Assembly (NCBI GenBank): GCA_023512435.1
Contig: JAILZP010000009.1
Span: 27,231-91,230, forward strand
Length of the DNA stretch: 64,000 nucleotides
Source: Peptococcaceae bacterium
GTDB taxonomy: Bacteria; Bacillota; Desulfotomaculia; Desulfotomaculales; Desulfocucumaceae
Direction: 5' to 3'
Positions 1 to 7,855 of this stretch are shown here, in pieces. The position numbers and the translations under genes are program-made. Within the stretch, counting starts at the first letter, position 1. Each line of letters starts with the position of its first letter. The notes beneath the pieces are model-generated. The model searched no databases. It saw only the letters and a list, made by a program, of their open reading frames with translations, and was not told where the DNA came from.

Positions 1-1
1 G

Positions 2-1420
2 AAATATCCCTCGCCGTTTTTGAAGGAAGGGTTGCTTTTAATTGACACGCCGGGGGTTGGTTCCATTTATCGGAACAACACTGATGAAACACATAATTAC
101 CTGCCAAAGGTGGACGCCGCCATCTTTCTGCTTTCCTCCGACCAGCCCCTCAGCCAGACGGAATGTGAGTTTTTAAAACAAGTAAAACAGTATTCGGCTA
201 AGACCTTCTTTGTTCTTAATAAAATCGATTACCTGGACGAAAAGGACCGGCCCAAGGCATTGGAATTTGCCAAAAGGGTTCTGGAAGAACAAGCGGGATT
301 TGATAACGTCAAAATAATTCCCCTGTCAGCAAAAATGGCTTTGGAAGGTAAACTGAAAAACTGCCCCGAAATCCTTGCCGAGAGTAACCTGACAGAATTT
401 ACAAGCCTCCTGGAAAAGTTTTTGTTAACCGAGAAAGGAATCACCGCGCTGGCGGCCGCCTGTTCCAAGGGAATAAACGCGGTCAACGAGCTGTTGATGG
501 GCATGGAACTGGAAACAAAAGCCTTAATGATTCCCCTGGAAGAATTGGGTGCGAAGATTGACCTCTTTGATAAAATGGTCGAGAACCTCAGCCTGGAACA
601 GCAGGACAACAAATATATCTTCCGGGGTGAAATGGAAAAGGTTTATCATGAACTGGAAAGAGAAATAACACATTTTCAGGAAACGCGGAACGTCCTGCTG
701 GAAAAAGAAATCGACAGGCTTTACCAGGAAAAAAAGAATCTGTCAAACATGGATATTTTGCGTTTTTTCAAGTCTTTCATTGAATCGGCGGTAAAAGAAG
801 CTTTTGAAGAATGGAGGCCTAAAGTCGAAGAAAAGGTGAAAACTTCTTTTGAAAAAGTTGTGGTCAGGTTTACAGACAAAACAAACAGAGTCATAAGCGA
901 TCTATTGAGGCAGTCGGCGGAAATATTCGAAGTCTCCGTTGAAGGGTTTACCAGGATGGAGTCCATTACGGACGAATCGAAGCTGTATTATGTTTTTGTC
1001 GGGGAACAGCCCTTGCTGTTCCCCGACACTTTAAAGATGAGCGCGTTTTTCCTGCCCAAATTCATAGCCGGGCCGGTGATCCTGAGAGAAATGAAAAAGA
1101 AAATAGAGCGGGACCTTGATAGAAATTGCGGCCGGATTAGAACAGACTACAATGATCGGATATACAAAAGCGCCAGATTATTCCAAAAAGCTTTTGAGGA
1201 AAAATTTGCCTCAGTGGTTGAGGGGACCAGAACCGTACTTGCCCGGAGTATAGAAAAAAGAAGAATAAGTGAAAAAGAAACCAATGAGTCTCTAGAAAAA
1301 ATAAAAAAACAGATAGAACAATTGCACAACATCAAAGAACGCTTGCAGCTTGTATATGATTCCGCGAAAAATACCGGGATAACAACTGGCCGGTCCGGCA
1401 TGGAAGGACTTCTTTCTTAA
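2..1420 (+). CDS. Dynamin-family GTPase, 5'-truncated by window edge
   Basis: The frame is open to the first bases of the window, so the true start and the Walker A (G1) motif lie upstream; 472 residues are visible. The GTPase half shows G3 (DTPGVGS, about residues 15-21) and G4 (NKID, about 72-75). The rest is charged and helical with coiled-coil character, and a short hydrophobic stretch around 'FFLPKFIAGPVILREM' could contact membrane. This layout fits bacterial dynamin-like proteins that hydrolyse GTP and remodel membrane. A bidirectional terminator follows. I am sure of the GTPase family and less sure of the dynamin subfamily. Confidence 0.75.
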   Translation, partial: KYPSPFLKEGLLLIDTPGVGSIYRNNTDETHNYLPKVDAAIFLLSSDQPLSQTECEFLKQVKQYSAKTFFVLNKIDYLDEKDRPKALEFAKRVLEEQAGFDNVKIIPLSAKMALEGKLKNCPEILAESNLTEFTSLLEKFLLTEKGITALAAACSKGINAVNELLMGMELETKALMIPLEELGAKIDLFDKMVENLSLEQQDNKYIFRGEMEKVYHELEREITHFQETRNVLLEKEIDRLYQEKKNLSNMDILRFFKSFIESAVKEAFEEWRPKVEEKVKTSFEKVVVRFTDKTNRVISDLLRQSAEIFEVSVEGFTRMESITDESKLYYVFVGEQPLLFPDTLKMSAFFLPKFIAGPVILREMKKKIERDLDRNCGRIRTDYNDRIYKSARLFQKAFEEKFASVVEGTRTVLARSIEKRRISEKETNESLEKIKKQIEQLHNIKERLQLVYDSAKNTGITTGRSGMEGLLS

Positions 1421-1462
1421 AGTTTTATATCAAAGAGTTACGAGTATGCGTGCGGAAAACAA

Positions 1463-1504
1463 AACGCCGCTTCCCTCAGTGCAAGGGCAGCGGCGTTGTG
1501 TTTT
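1463..1504. terminator. Bidirectional intrinsic terminator
   Basis: The 9-bp stem AACGCCGCT/AGCGGCGTT (1463-1471 and 1489-1497) has an inner CCCT/AGGG pairing. A-rich sequence lies on the left and GTGTTTT on the right, so it can end transcription of both converging genes. Confidence 0.8.
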
Positions 1505-1515
1505 AACAGGCTGCA

Positions 1516-2247
1516 TTAAGGCATATGATTCTCTTTGCGCATGGCGGCAAAGAACCGCTTCAGGTTTTCCGGCACGTCATTGATCCGGGCGGAAACCTCC
1601 GGCCTCCGGCCGGAACTTCCGTATACCTCCCGGAGGATGGCCTCAATAATCATTGCTTTTGGCGGAACATTGTATTCCTTTCCCTGGTATACCCAGACCC
1701 GGCAGTCGACTTCGTCTCCGCACAGGTCGCCGCAGGACCCGCACAGGCTTTCCTTTACGTCCATCTGTATATCCCGTCCGTTGACACGGATGGTGGGTGA
1801 ACTGACGAATCCCAGTTCCCGGGCCTGTTCCTCGGTCTGGACGTGAATCTTGCGAACAACCACCTCCACCCCTGTCGCCTCAAGGATACGGGCGACCTCA
1901 CCAATAGCCTCTTCGAGGTTTGATTCGGTGCCCTGGCAGCGGGTGCACACGCTCAAATCAATGTACATGAATTCGATCAGTAATTGCCTTTTATCCGGCG
2001 GGTTGACTGTTGCCGTGCTGCTGTCGGTACAGCAACAGCCCGTCTGGCTGTTCCCCGCGCCGGCGGTGCCCGGGAAGCAGCAACCGGTAATGGCTGCAGG
2101 CACGGCTTCCATTGCCTTGCCTGAACCGCAGCAACCTGAACCGGATTCTCCGGTCCCGTACTCCTTTATTTTTTGTATGATCTCTTCGTGCGAGGGACGG
2201 CGGCAGCACTCACCCTGGTTGTCTTTAACCTTGCCGGCATTGCCCAT
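1516..2247 (-). CDS. Cys-rich DUF2703-type thioredoxin-like protein
   Basis: 243 aa. The N-terminal third carries vicinal cysteine pairs (CCRRP, GCCGSG, GCCFPG, GCCCTD). The C-terminal part (about 88-200) resembles the DUF2703 family: a beta strand leading into CTRCQGT, then SPTIRVNG, which looks like a thioredoxin cis-proline segment, then a CGSCGDLCGDEVDC cluster. AGGAGG lies at 2258-2263, 10 nt before the ATG. It is downstream of, and probably co-transcribed with, the SigZ-like sigma gene. Clustered CC pairs suggest binding of a soft metal or metalloid (inference). The substrate is unknown. Confidence 0.65.
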   Translation of the reverse strand: MGNAGKVKDNQGECCRRPSHEEIIQKIKEYGTGESGSGCCGSGKAMEAVPAAITGCCFPGTAGAGNSQTGCCCTDSSTATVNPPDKRQLLIEFMYIDLSVCTRCQGTESNLEEAIGEVARILEATGVEVVVRKIHVQTEEQARELGFVSSPTIRVNGRDIQMDVKESLCGSCGDLCGDEVDCRVWVYQGKEYNVPPKAMIIEAILREVYGSSGRRPEVSARINDVPENLKRFFAAMRKENHMP

Positions 2248-2332
2248 CCGACACTAACCTCCTTTTTATTGTTCGGCCATTCAGCCCTTTCATACATATA
2301 GACGAAAGACGGCCGAAAAGGACGCAGCAGGT

Positions 2333-2911
2333 TTAGTGCCCGTGGCAATCCCCGGCGCAAAAGGGACAGGAATTAAGTTTATGCCGGTAGTCAATGATAT
2401 TCCCCCGCCGGTCAAATTCAAAGTGACAGCACTGCAAAAGCATATTCTTCAACATTTCCCTTGCCCGTTGAACCCTCGATTTGGCTCCGGATACGGATAA
2501 TCCGAGTTTTTCGGCCATTTCCTTCTGGGTCAGACCCTTGTATTCGGTCATAATGATGGCCTGTTTGTATTTTTCGGGCAGGTGATCAATCATTGGTCTG
2601 ATGCACGACAGGGGATTGCCGGCAGTAGCTTCTTCTACAGCAGCATCCATGCCGGCTTCTGATGCCGGGGCGGCGTCCGGGGCGAGTGTTCTCCGGCGGC
2701 GGTAGTAGTCCGCAATGGCGTTCCGGGTAATCCGGTATGCCCAGGCGTCAAATTTTTCCATGTTTTTAAGGTTTTCAATGTTGTTGTGGATTTTGAGAAA
2801 GATGTCCTGCAAAATATCTTCCCCGTCGTGGTAATCCTTAATGTGCCTGAAAACAAACCACCTCAAACGGCCGTAAAAGCTTTCCCAAATCTCTTCAGTG
2901 GCTTTAACCAA
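2333..2911 (-). CDS. sigZ: SigZ-like ECF RNA polymerase sigma factor
   Basis: 192 aa from a TTG at 2911, chosen because AAAGGAG (2921-2927) sits 9 nt upstream; the frame runs further 5' without a better site. Sigma region 2 (HDGEDILQDIFLKIHNN, then FDAWAYRITRNAIADYYRR) and region 4 (LPEKYKQAIIMTEYKGLTQ plus a helix-turn-helix) are clear. The tail has CCHFEF...CPFCAGDCHGH, the Cys/His-rich end typical of the SigZ group. No anti-sigma gene is adjacent, so the metal-binding-like tail may itself sense a signal (inference). The likely target includes its own operon with the DUF2703 gene. Confidence 0.8.
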   Translation of the reverse strand: MVKATEEIWESFYGRLRWFVFRHIKDYHDGEDILQDIFLKIHNNIENLKNMEKFDAWAYRITRNAIADYYRRRRTLAPDAAPASEAGMDAAVEEATAGNPLSCIRPMIDHLPEKYKQAIIMTEYKGLTQKEMAEKLGLSVSGAKSRVQRAREMLKNMLLQCCHFEFDRRGNIIDYRHKLNSCPFCAGDCHGH

Positions 2912-3004
2912 AGTGCTTTTCTCCTTTCTATGGTTGCCCGTGCGCCCTTGGGGCCTGCTCGGGTAAGGCCGGATTTCAAAATAATAAATTAATAATATAA
3001 GCAT

Positions 3005-3291
3005 AAAATAAAGGAGTCAGAACAGTCAATAATAATGTCCGGAAATAATGAAACTATGCGAAGAAAACAGTGTTGTCCAAAAAGGCGCCGGCCTTGGTCC
3101 GGCAGTCACATTCCTGTTTTCCGGCCCGGCCAGGCAAAATCATCCCTCCCTCCATCATCGGCCTTAATTTAATGCGGAGGATTATTCCCCAGGACTATAA
3201 ACCAAATTTATGCACACCCCCAAAATATAAAAATATTAAATGCAAGCAATAAAAGGGTTTTATGTAGCAGCATATAATTTCTTTTTTTGAT
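3005..3291. promoter_or_regulatory. Intergenic region with promoter for the tRNA-yedE unit
   Basis: About 290 bp between the divergent sigma gene and the tRNA. A perfect -10 (TATAAT) is at 3273-3278, 13 nt before the tRNA 5' end; the -35 is weak. No ORF in it looks real. Confidence 0.5.
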
Positions 3292-3388
3292 GGGGAGAAA
3301 AGGGGTGGTCCCCTCCGCGGGCTGCAAACCCGTTGGCCTGCCCGTAATCCGGGCGGGAGTCCGGTTCGATTCCGACTTCTCCCCTCCA
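3292..3388 (+). tRNA. selC-like tRNA with GCA (Cys) anticodon and U73
   Basis: 97 nt with encoded CCA (3386-3388). The acceptor stem is 8 bp (GGGGAGAA 3292-3299 with TTCTCCCC 3377-3384). The D arm is 5 bp with a 4-nt loop (3301-3314). The anticodon arm is 3317-3333 with loop CTGCAAA and anticodon GCA at 3324-3326. The variable arm is 8 bp (3337-3344/3350-3357). The T arm has loop TTCGATT (3365-3371) and a 5-bp stem with C3361 bulged. The long acceptor, tiny D loop and long variable arm belong to selenocysteine tRNA. The anticodon is not UCA, and the discriminator is U (3385), the cysteinyl-tRNA synthetase identity base, not G73. It is therefore probably an additional cysteine tRNA with a Sec-type body, of the kind reported as minor Cys tRNAs with non-canonical branches. 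yedE begins 30 nt after CCA with no visible terminator between. Confidence 0.85.
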
Positions 3389-3418
3389 GATTTTGCAGTC
3401 ATGGAGGGCTGGTGTGTG

Positions 3419-4504
3419 ATGAACAAAAGATTATTATTGGGAGTTGCGGGGGGCGTTACCGGATTGTCGGCCGTGGCGCTGGTCAAGTTGGGAAACCCCG
3501 TTAACTACGGCCTGTGCATAGCCTGTTTCCTGAGGGATATAAGCGGAGGGCTGGGCTTTCACAGGGCGGAGACGGTCCAGTACATGAGGCCGGAGATTTT
3601 TGGCTTGGTAACCGGCGCTTTCCTGGCTTCTCTTTTTACAGGCGAGCGCAGGGTTGTGGGCGGTTCGAGCCCCTTTGCCCGGTTTTTTCTGGCCTTTGTC
3701 GCCATGATCGGCATGCTTGTGTTCCTGGGCTGCCCCGTGCGCGCGGCGCTGCGCCTGGCCGCGGGGGATTTGAACGCCGGTGTGGGCATTCTGGGACTGA
3801 TTGCCGGCGTTCTTATCGGGGTCCAGTTTCTCAACAGGGGTTTCAGCCTTGGAAAAGCCGGCAGCCAGCATGACCTGAACGGGTACATATTTCCGGCCGT
3901 ATCCGTTGTCATTCTGGTCCTGCTGCTTTCGGGAGCTACATTCTTCTTTGCCAGCAAAAGCGGGCCCGGATCGATGCACGCGCCGGTTGCTGCCTCGGCC
4001 GCCGCAGGGCTGATCGCGGGCATCCTGGCTCAGCGGTCACGCTTCTGCATGATTGGCGGCATAAGGGATTTCATATTGTTCAGGGATACCCACCTCTTAA
4101 CGGGCTTTTTAACGCTGTTAATTTTCGCTTTTTTGGGGAACGTGGCCGCCGGCATGTTTAAACCCGGTTTTGCGGGCCAGTCCATAGCCCACACCGACGG
4201 CATTTGGAATTTTCTCGGAATGATGCTGGCGGGAACCGCATCGGTCCTGCTCGGCGGTTGCCCGTTGAGGCAGTTGGTGGCCGCCAGCGAGGGCAACACG
4301 GACTGCGCGGTCACAGTGGCCGGTTTTATTGCGGGGGCCGCCTTTATGCATAATTTTGGCCTGGCTGCCAGCCCGAAGGGTGTTCCCCTGGCCGGACAGG
4401 TTGCCACGGTGGCCGGCCTTGTCCTGGTCTTCATTGTGGGATTAATGGGAACTTACCGGTCCAGTTCGGTTAAGGGAGGTGTAAGTTATGGCGGAAACGG
4501 TTGA
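3419..4504 (+). CDS. yedE: YedE/YeeE-family sulfur/selenium-compound membrane transporter
   Basis: 361 aa from the ATG at 3419, preceded by GGAGGG at 3403-3408; an in-frame ATG at 3401 is less likely. About ten hydrophobic segments occur in two repeated halves. Conserved cysteines lie in GLCIACFLRD, FLGCPVRAAL, SRFCMIGGIRD and GGCPLRQLV, the pattern of the YedE group, proposed to move thiosulfate- or selenium-type substrates across the membrane. It lies directly downstream of the selC-like tRNA and overlaps the tusA-like gene by 17 nt, so the two proteins are translationally linked. Which substrate it carries cannot be read from the sequence. Confidence 0.85.
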   Translation: MNKRLLLGVAGGVTGLSAVALVKLGNPVNYGLCIACFLRDISGGLGFHRAETVQYMRPEIFGLVTGAFLASLFTGERRVVGGSSPFARFFLAFVAMIGMLVFLGCPVRAALRLAAGDLNAGVGILGLIAGVLIGVQFLNRGFSLGKAGSQHDLNGYIFPAVSVVILVLLLSGATFFFASKSGPGSMHAPVAASAAAGLIAGILAQRSRFCMIGGIRDFILFRDTHLLTGFLTLLIFAFLGNVAAGMFKPGFAGQSIAHTDGIWNFLGMMLAGTASVLLGGCPLRQLVAASEGNTDCAVTVAGFIAGAAFMHNFGLAASPKGVPLAGQVATVAGLVLVFIVGLMGTYRSSSVKGGVSYGGNG

Positions 4505-4700
4505 CGCGCGCGGGCTGCTCTGTCCTGAACCGGTGCTGTTGACAAAGAAGGTTATTGAAGGGAAACAGGGCGGAACCGTCCATGTCCTGGTGGACAATGC
4601 GGCGGCGAAGGAAAACGTGACCCGGCTGGCTGAAAACAAAGGTTGGCAGGTAAGCGTCAGTTCAAACGGAAACGAATTCATTTTGATATTAAGCAGGTAG
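4488..4700 (+). CDS. TusA/SirA/YedF-family sulfurtransferase
   Basis: 70 aa. The signature CPEP with its reactive cysteine lies in GLLCPEPVLLTKK near residues 12-15, followed by the small alpha/beta fold ending in FILILSR. GGAGGTG precedes the start inside the end of yedE. TusA proteins carry persulfide sulfur; YedF homologues next to YedE occur in organisms that use selenium. A cytoplasmic partner that accepts sulfur or selenium delivered by YedE is the simplest role. Family call firm, substrate inferred. Confidence 0.85.
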   Translation: MAETVDARGLLCPEPVLLTKKVIEGKQGGTVHVLVDNAAAKENVTRLAENKGWQVSVSSNGNEFILILSR

Positions 4701-4783
4701 GCAGGCAACATAAAACTGAGATTCGGGCCCATCCGTTCATGATTCACATGTGATAATACAACAGAGGCAGGTCGGTTCAACCC

Positions 4784-5506
4784 GTGAGAATTGCGGTTAT
4801 TTCAGATATTCACGGCAATCTGTACGCCCTGGAGGCCGTGTTAAGGGATATTAAAACCAGGGGCGTCAAGAAAGTGTATTGCGCCGGCGACCTGGTGGGA
4901 TACGGGCCCCGCCCTAACGAGGTAATAGAATTAATAAAAAGAAACAACATACCCACCGTGATGGGCAATTACGACGACGCCACAGGCAACATGAGGATTG
5001 TCTGCGGCTGCGAGTACAAGGACGAAAAGGCCCTCCGGCTGGGGGAGAGTTCAATCGCCTGGACGAAGGAGAAAACCTCCGGTGAGAATAAAGCATGGCT
5101 TAGGGAATTGCCCGGCGAGATCAGGCTTTCGGTTTCCGGCATGAAAATACTGCTGGTGCACGGGAGCCCAAGGGCGTTGAACGAGTATCTGTATGAAAAT
5201 ACGGCGGAAGACTATTTGAAAGAACTGATCGCGGAAAATGACACCGATGTCCTGGTATGCGGGCACACCCACCTGCCGTATGTCAAAAAGGTGGCCAACG
5301 GTTATGTCGTCAACGCCGGCAGCGCCGGGAAACCCAAACACGGCAATCCAAACGTCACCTATGCGATCATTGAAGCCGGCGGGGATGGGGATCTGAAAGC
5401 AGAGATCGTAGAAGTGAGGTACAGTTTCGAGGAAACCGCCAGGGAGATCGAGAGTTCCGGCCTGCCCCCCGAATTCGCCCGGATTATAAGAACCGGATGT
5501 GCATAG
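4784..5506 (+). CDS. Calcineurin-like metallophosphoesterase (YfcE/MJ0936-like)
   Basis: 240 aa from GTG. The metal-binding motifs of the family occur in order: DIHGN (8-12), GDLVGYGPRPNEV (about 36-48), GNYDDA where GNHD is usual, HGSPR, and GHTHLPY (about 160). It probably hydrolyses a phosphodiester or phosphomonoester with a dinuclear metal centre in the cytoplasm. The natural substrate is unknown. It stands alone and converges on the otsB gene. Confidence 0.8.
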   Translation: MRIAVISDIHGNLYALEAVLRDIKTRGVKKVYCAGDLVGYGPRPNEVIELIKRNNIPTVMGNYDDATGNMRIVCGCEYKDEKALRLGESSIAWTKEKTSGENKAWLRELPGEIRLSVSGMKILLVHGSPRALNEYLYENTAEDYLKELIAENDTDVLVCGHTHLPYVKKVANGYVVNAGSAGKPKHGNPNVTYAIIEAGGDGDLKAEIVEVRYSFEETAREIESSGLPPEFARIIRTGCA

Positions 5507-5578
5507 TCTATGGCGGGCAGCCGTTGAAAAACCCGGCCAGGGAAGGCTGCATCGTTTCCCGGTTGTTTGCCTGCGCTT

Positions 5579-6364
5579 CTAAGCCGAAATGATTTGCAAA
5601 AACCTCAGAACTTCGTGCGGCCCCGTCAGCCGGTGGGATGCCGCGGTAACCGGTCCGCGTCCGGAGACCAAAACCCCCAGTCCGTTTTCCCGCACCGCCC
5701 TGAAAGCGTCCTCGTCAGTGGTGTCGTCCCCGAAATACAGGGGGCAGCAGCAAGGGTGAAGGTTCATCAGGCGCCTCACTGTTTCCCCCTTGTTCACCCC
5801 CCTGGGGCGGACTTCCAAAACCATCCTGCCGGCCACGAATTCCAAACCGTGTTCCATAGCCAGCGGCCTCACGGCCGTTTCAAAACCGTCCAGCGCCTTC
5901 AGCGCGGCGGTCCGGCCGGCCATGCGGTAATGCAGGGCCACGGCCGCTCTTTTTTTTTCCACCAGGAACCCCTCCCGGCCGGAAACGCATTTCCGGGCCT
6001 GGGCGGCAACGGCCTCCAGCACCGGTGACAGTTTGTCAATCTCAACGGCCGTGTGTCTCTCTCCGCCGGGAAAAAGGATTTCGGCGCCGTGGCAGCCGGC
6101 GAGGTATATCCCCTTCACGGGAATCAATTTTTTAAGATCATCAGCATCCCGCCCGCTTATTACGGCCAGCGCCACCCGGCTTGTATTCGCCAGGCGCCTC
6201 AGCAAACTCAGAAGGCCGGGGCCGGGCAGCGCATATTCGGGTCTTTCCCTGATCGGCACCAGGGTTCCGTCATAATCAGTCATAAGAAGTAGTTTCGGGC
6301 GGCCTGAAACTTGCGACGCCAAATACTCCGGCGTCCCTGCTCGACAGGCCGGCAGCCGGCTCAT
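5579..6364 (-). CDS. otsB: Trehalose-6-phosphate phosphatase
   Basis: 261 aa from the ATG at 6364, chosen for GGAGGTG just upstream. HAD motifs: DYDGTLVPI (nucleophile and acid aspartates), VISGRD, and GDDTTDEDAF with the Mg-binding aspartates. It would remove phosphate from trehalose 6-phosphate (or an analogue such as glucosylglycerol phosphate) made by the neighbouring synthase. Its first 89 nt overlap the 3' end of otsA in another frame, so its translation is probably coupled to otsA. Last gene of a three-gene minus-strand operon. Confidence 0.9.
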   Translation of the reverse strand: MSRLPACRAGTPEYLASQVSGRPKLLLMTDYDGTLVPIRERPEYALPGPGLLSLLRRLANTSRVALAVISGRDADDLKKLIPVKGIYLAGCHGAEILFPGGERHTAVEIDKLSPVLEAVAAQARKCVSGREGFLVEKKRAAVALHYRMAGRTAALKALDGFETAVRPLAMEHGLEFVAGRMVLEVRPRGVNKGETVRRLMNLHPCCCPLYFGDDTTDEDAFRAVRENGLGVLVSGRGPVTAASHRLTGPHEVLRFLQIISA

Positions 6365-7844
6365 GGAACAACACCTCCGGTCCGTGATATGTCTCCCTGT
6401 CCCGTGCCCAGTCTTCCAGCCATTTTTGCCGCAGCTGCCTCCACCACCAGTATATATCCTGTTCCCTGACAATCTTGTTCAGGGCATCCAGCCTCCTTTT
6501 CTTCTCCGCCCGGGGCATCTCCAGCCCCTGGACGATCTTGGCCGCAGTTTCCCTGGGGTTGTATGGATTGGTGACCAAGGCTTCCTTCAACTGGGCGGCC
6601 GCCCCGGCGAAGTGACTGATCAACAGCACACCGGCATCGTTTGCTTTGGTCGCGACGTACTCTTTGGCCACCAGGTTCAACCCGTCCTTTACCGGGGTAA
6701 CCAGGGCCATGTCGGCCGCCAGGTAATGGGCCGCCAATTCCGGCTTGCTCAGGGGTTTAAAAATGTATTTGACCGGCACGTGGTAATTTTCTGTATAAGA
6801 TCCGTTAATCCGGCCCACGGTTTCTTCAATCTGACGTTTGAGATCCAGGTAGGCGCCGGTGCTGGTCCTGCTGGGCACCGTGATTTGAATGAAGGTTATT
6901 TTATCCCTGTAATCAGGGTAGTTTTCCAGCAGCCAGGCGACCGCGTTCAGCCGCTCAGGAATACCCTTGGTGTAATCCAGGCGGTCCACTCCCACCAGCA
7001 GGTAATCACCCCCGGCGGCTCGCCTGATTTGAGAAGCTTTCCGGACAACTTCATCGGATCTTGCCAGGGCCTCGAATTCGCGCCAGTTTATGCCGATGGG
7101 CGCCGAGACCGCTTTTGTTTTTCGCCCCCCATGGTAAATGGTTCCGGTTAGATAATCCACCTCCGCGCCGGCAATTTCCCCGGCCGCCTGCAAGAAATTA
7201 TGCGCGTAGTTGCGGGTGTGGAAGCCGATTAACTCGGCGTCCAGCATGCTGCTGATGTATTCCCTGGCCCAAGGCATCGCGGCGAATATCTCGGCCGGCG
7301 GAAAAGGAATATGCCAGAAGAGTGATATCCTGGCGTTGGTCCTGTACCTGCGGATCCGGGCCGGCAGCAAAGCCAGGTGGTAATCATGGACCCAGATCAA
7401 ATCCCTGGGCAGGGTGGTCTTCAGGACGACCTCGGCATATTTTTCGTTTACCTTGCGGTAGGCCTGCCAGTCCTCCTCATTAAAAACTGATTTTTCAATG
7501 AAGCTGTGACACAACGGCCACAGGCAGCCGTTGGCAAATCCGTTGTAATACAGGCCGATTTCCCGGGGAGTGAGCATCACCTCGTGAAAAACGTATCTGG
7601 AACCGGTTTCCGGCATGGGCCAGGTTCCGCCCAGCACTTCGTCTTCCTTGCCGTACCTGCCGCCCCAGGCAATCCATGCGCCGCCTTCCCGGGTGATGAT
7701 GGGCTCTATGGCCGAAACCAGCCCGCTGACGGACGGAACCCCCACCAGGCCCCGGGCGGTTTCCCTGAACGTGCAGGCCCCGCGATTGGACACCGCTACC
7801 AGGCGTTCCCCTGATTTTAAAGCAAGAGGTTTAATTGTACCCAT
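6276..7844 (-). CDS. otsA: Trehalose-6-phosphate synthase-type GT20 glycosyltransferase
   Basis: 522 aa from the ATG at 7844 with AGGAGGTGG upstream; a longer frame lacks a good site. Motifs of the family: SNRG near the N-terminus, GLVGVPSVSGL (sugar-nucleotide loop), WVHDYHLALLPARIR, HIPFPPAEI, GVDRLDYTKGIPERL and TPVKDGLNLVAKE. It transfers glucose from a nucleotide sugar to a phosphorylated acceptor to make a compatible solute or storage sugar. Glucosylglycerol-phosphate synthase has a similar fold and cannot be excluded. It follows a GT4 gene by 11 nt and overlaps otsB, giving a complete synthase-phosphatase pair. Confidence 0.88.
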   Translation of the reverse strand: MGTIKPLALKSGERLVAVSNRGACTFRETARGLVGVPSVSGLVSAIEPIITREGGAWIAWGGRYGKEDEVLGGTWPMPETGSRYVFHEVMLTPREIGLYYNGFANGCLWPLCHSFIEKSVFNEEDWQAYRKVNEKYAEVVLKTTLPRDLIWVHDYHLALLPARIRRYRTNARISLFWHIPFPPAEIFAAMPWAREYISSMLDAELIGFHTRNYAHNFLQAAGEIAGAEVDYLTGTIYHGGRKTKAVSAPIGINWREFEALARSDEVVRKASQIRRAAGGDYLLVGVDRLDYTKGIPERLNAVAWLLENYPDYRDKITFIQITVPSRTSTGAYLDLKRQIEETVGRINGSYTENYHVPVKYIFKPLSKPELAAHYLAADMALVTPVKDGLNLVAKEYVATKANDAGVLLISHFAGAAAQLKEALVTNPYNPRETAAKIVQGLEMPRAEKKRRLDALNKIVREQDIYWWWRQLRQKWLEDWARDRETYHGPEVLFHEPAAGLSSRDAGVFGVASFRPPETTSYD

Positions 7845-7855
7845 GGATCCACCTC

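Noticed and set aside
1991..2257. Overlapping frames on both strands inside the Cys-rich gene
   Set aside because: Shadow frames; the DUF2703 frame has the RBS and the domain match.
3292..3388. Calling the tRNA a plain selC (tRNA-Sec)
   Set aside because: The anticodon is GCA, not UCA, and base 73 is U, not G, so UGA decoding with Sec is not supported.
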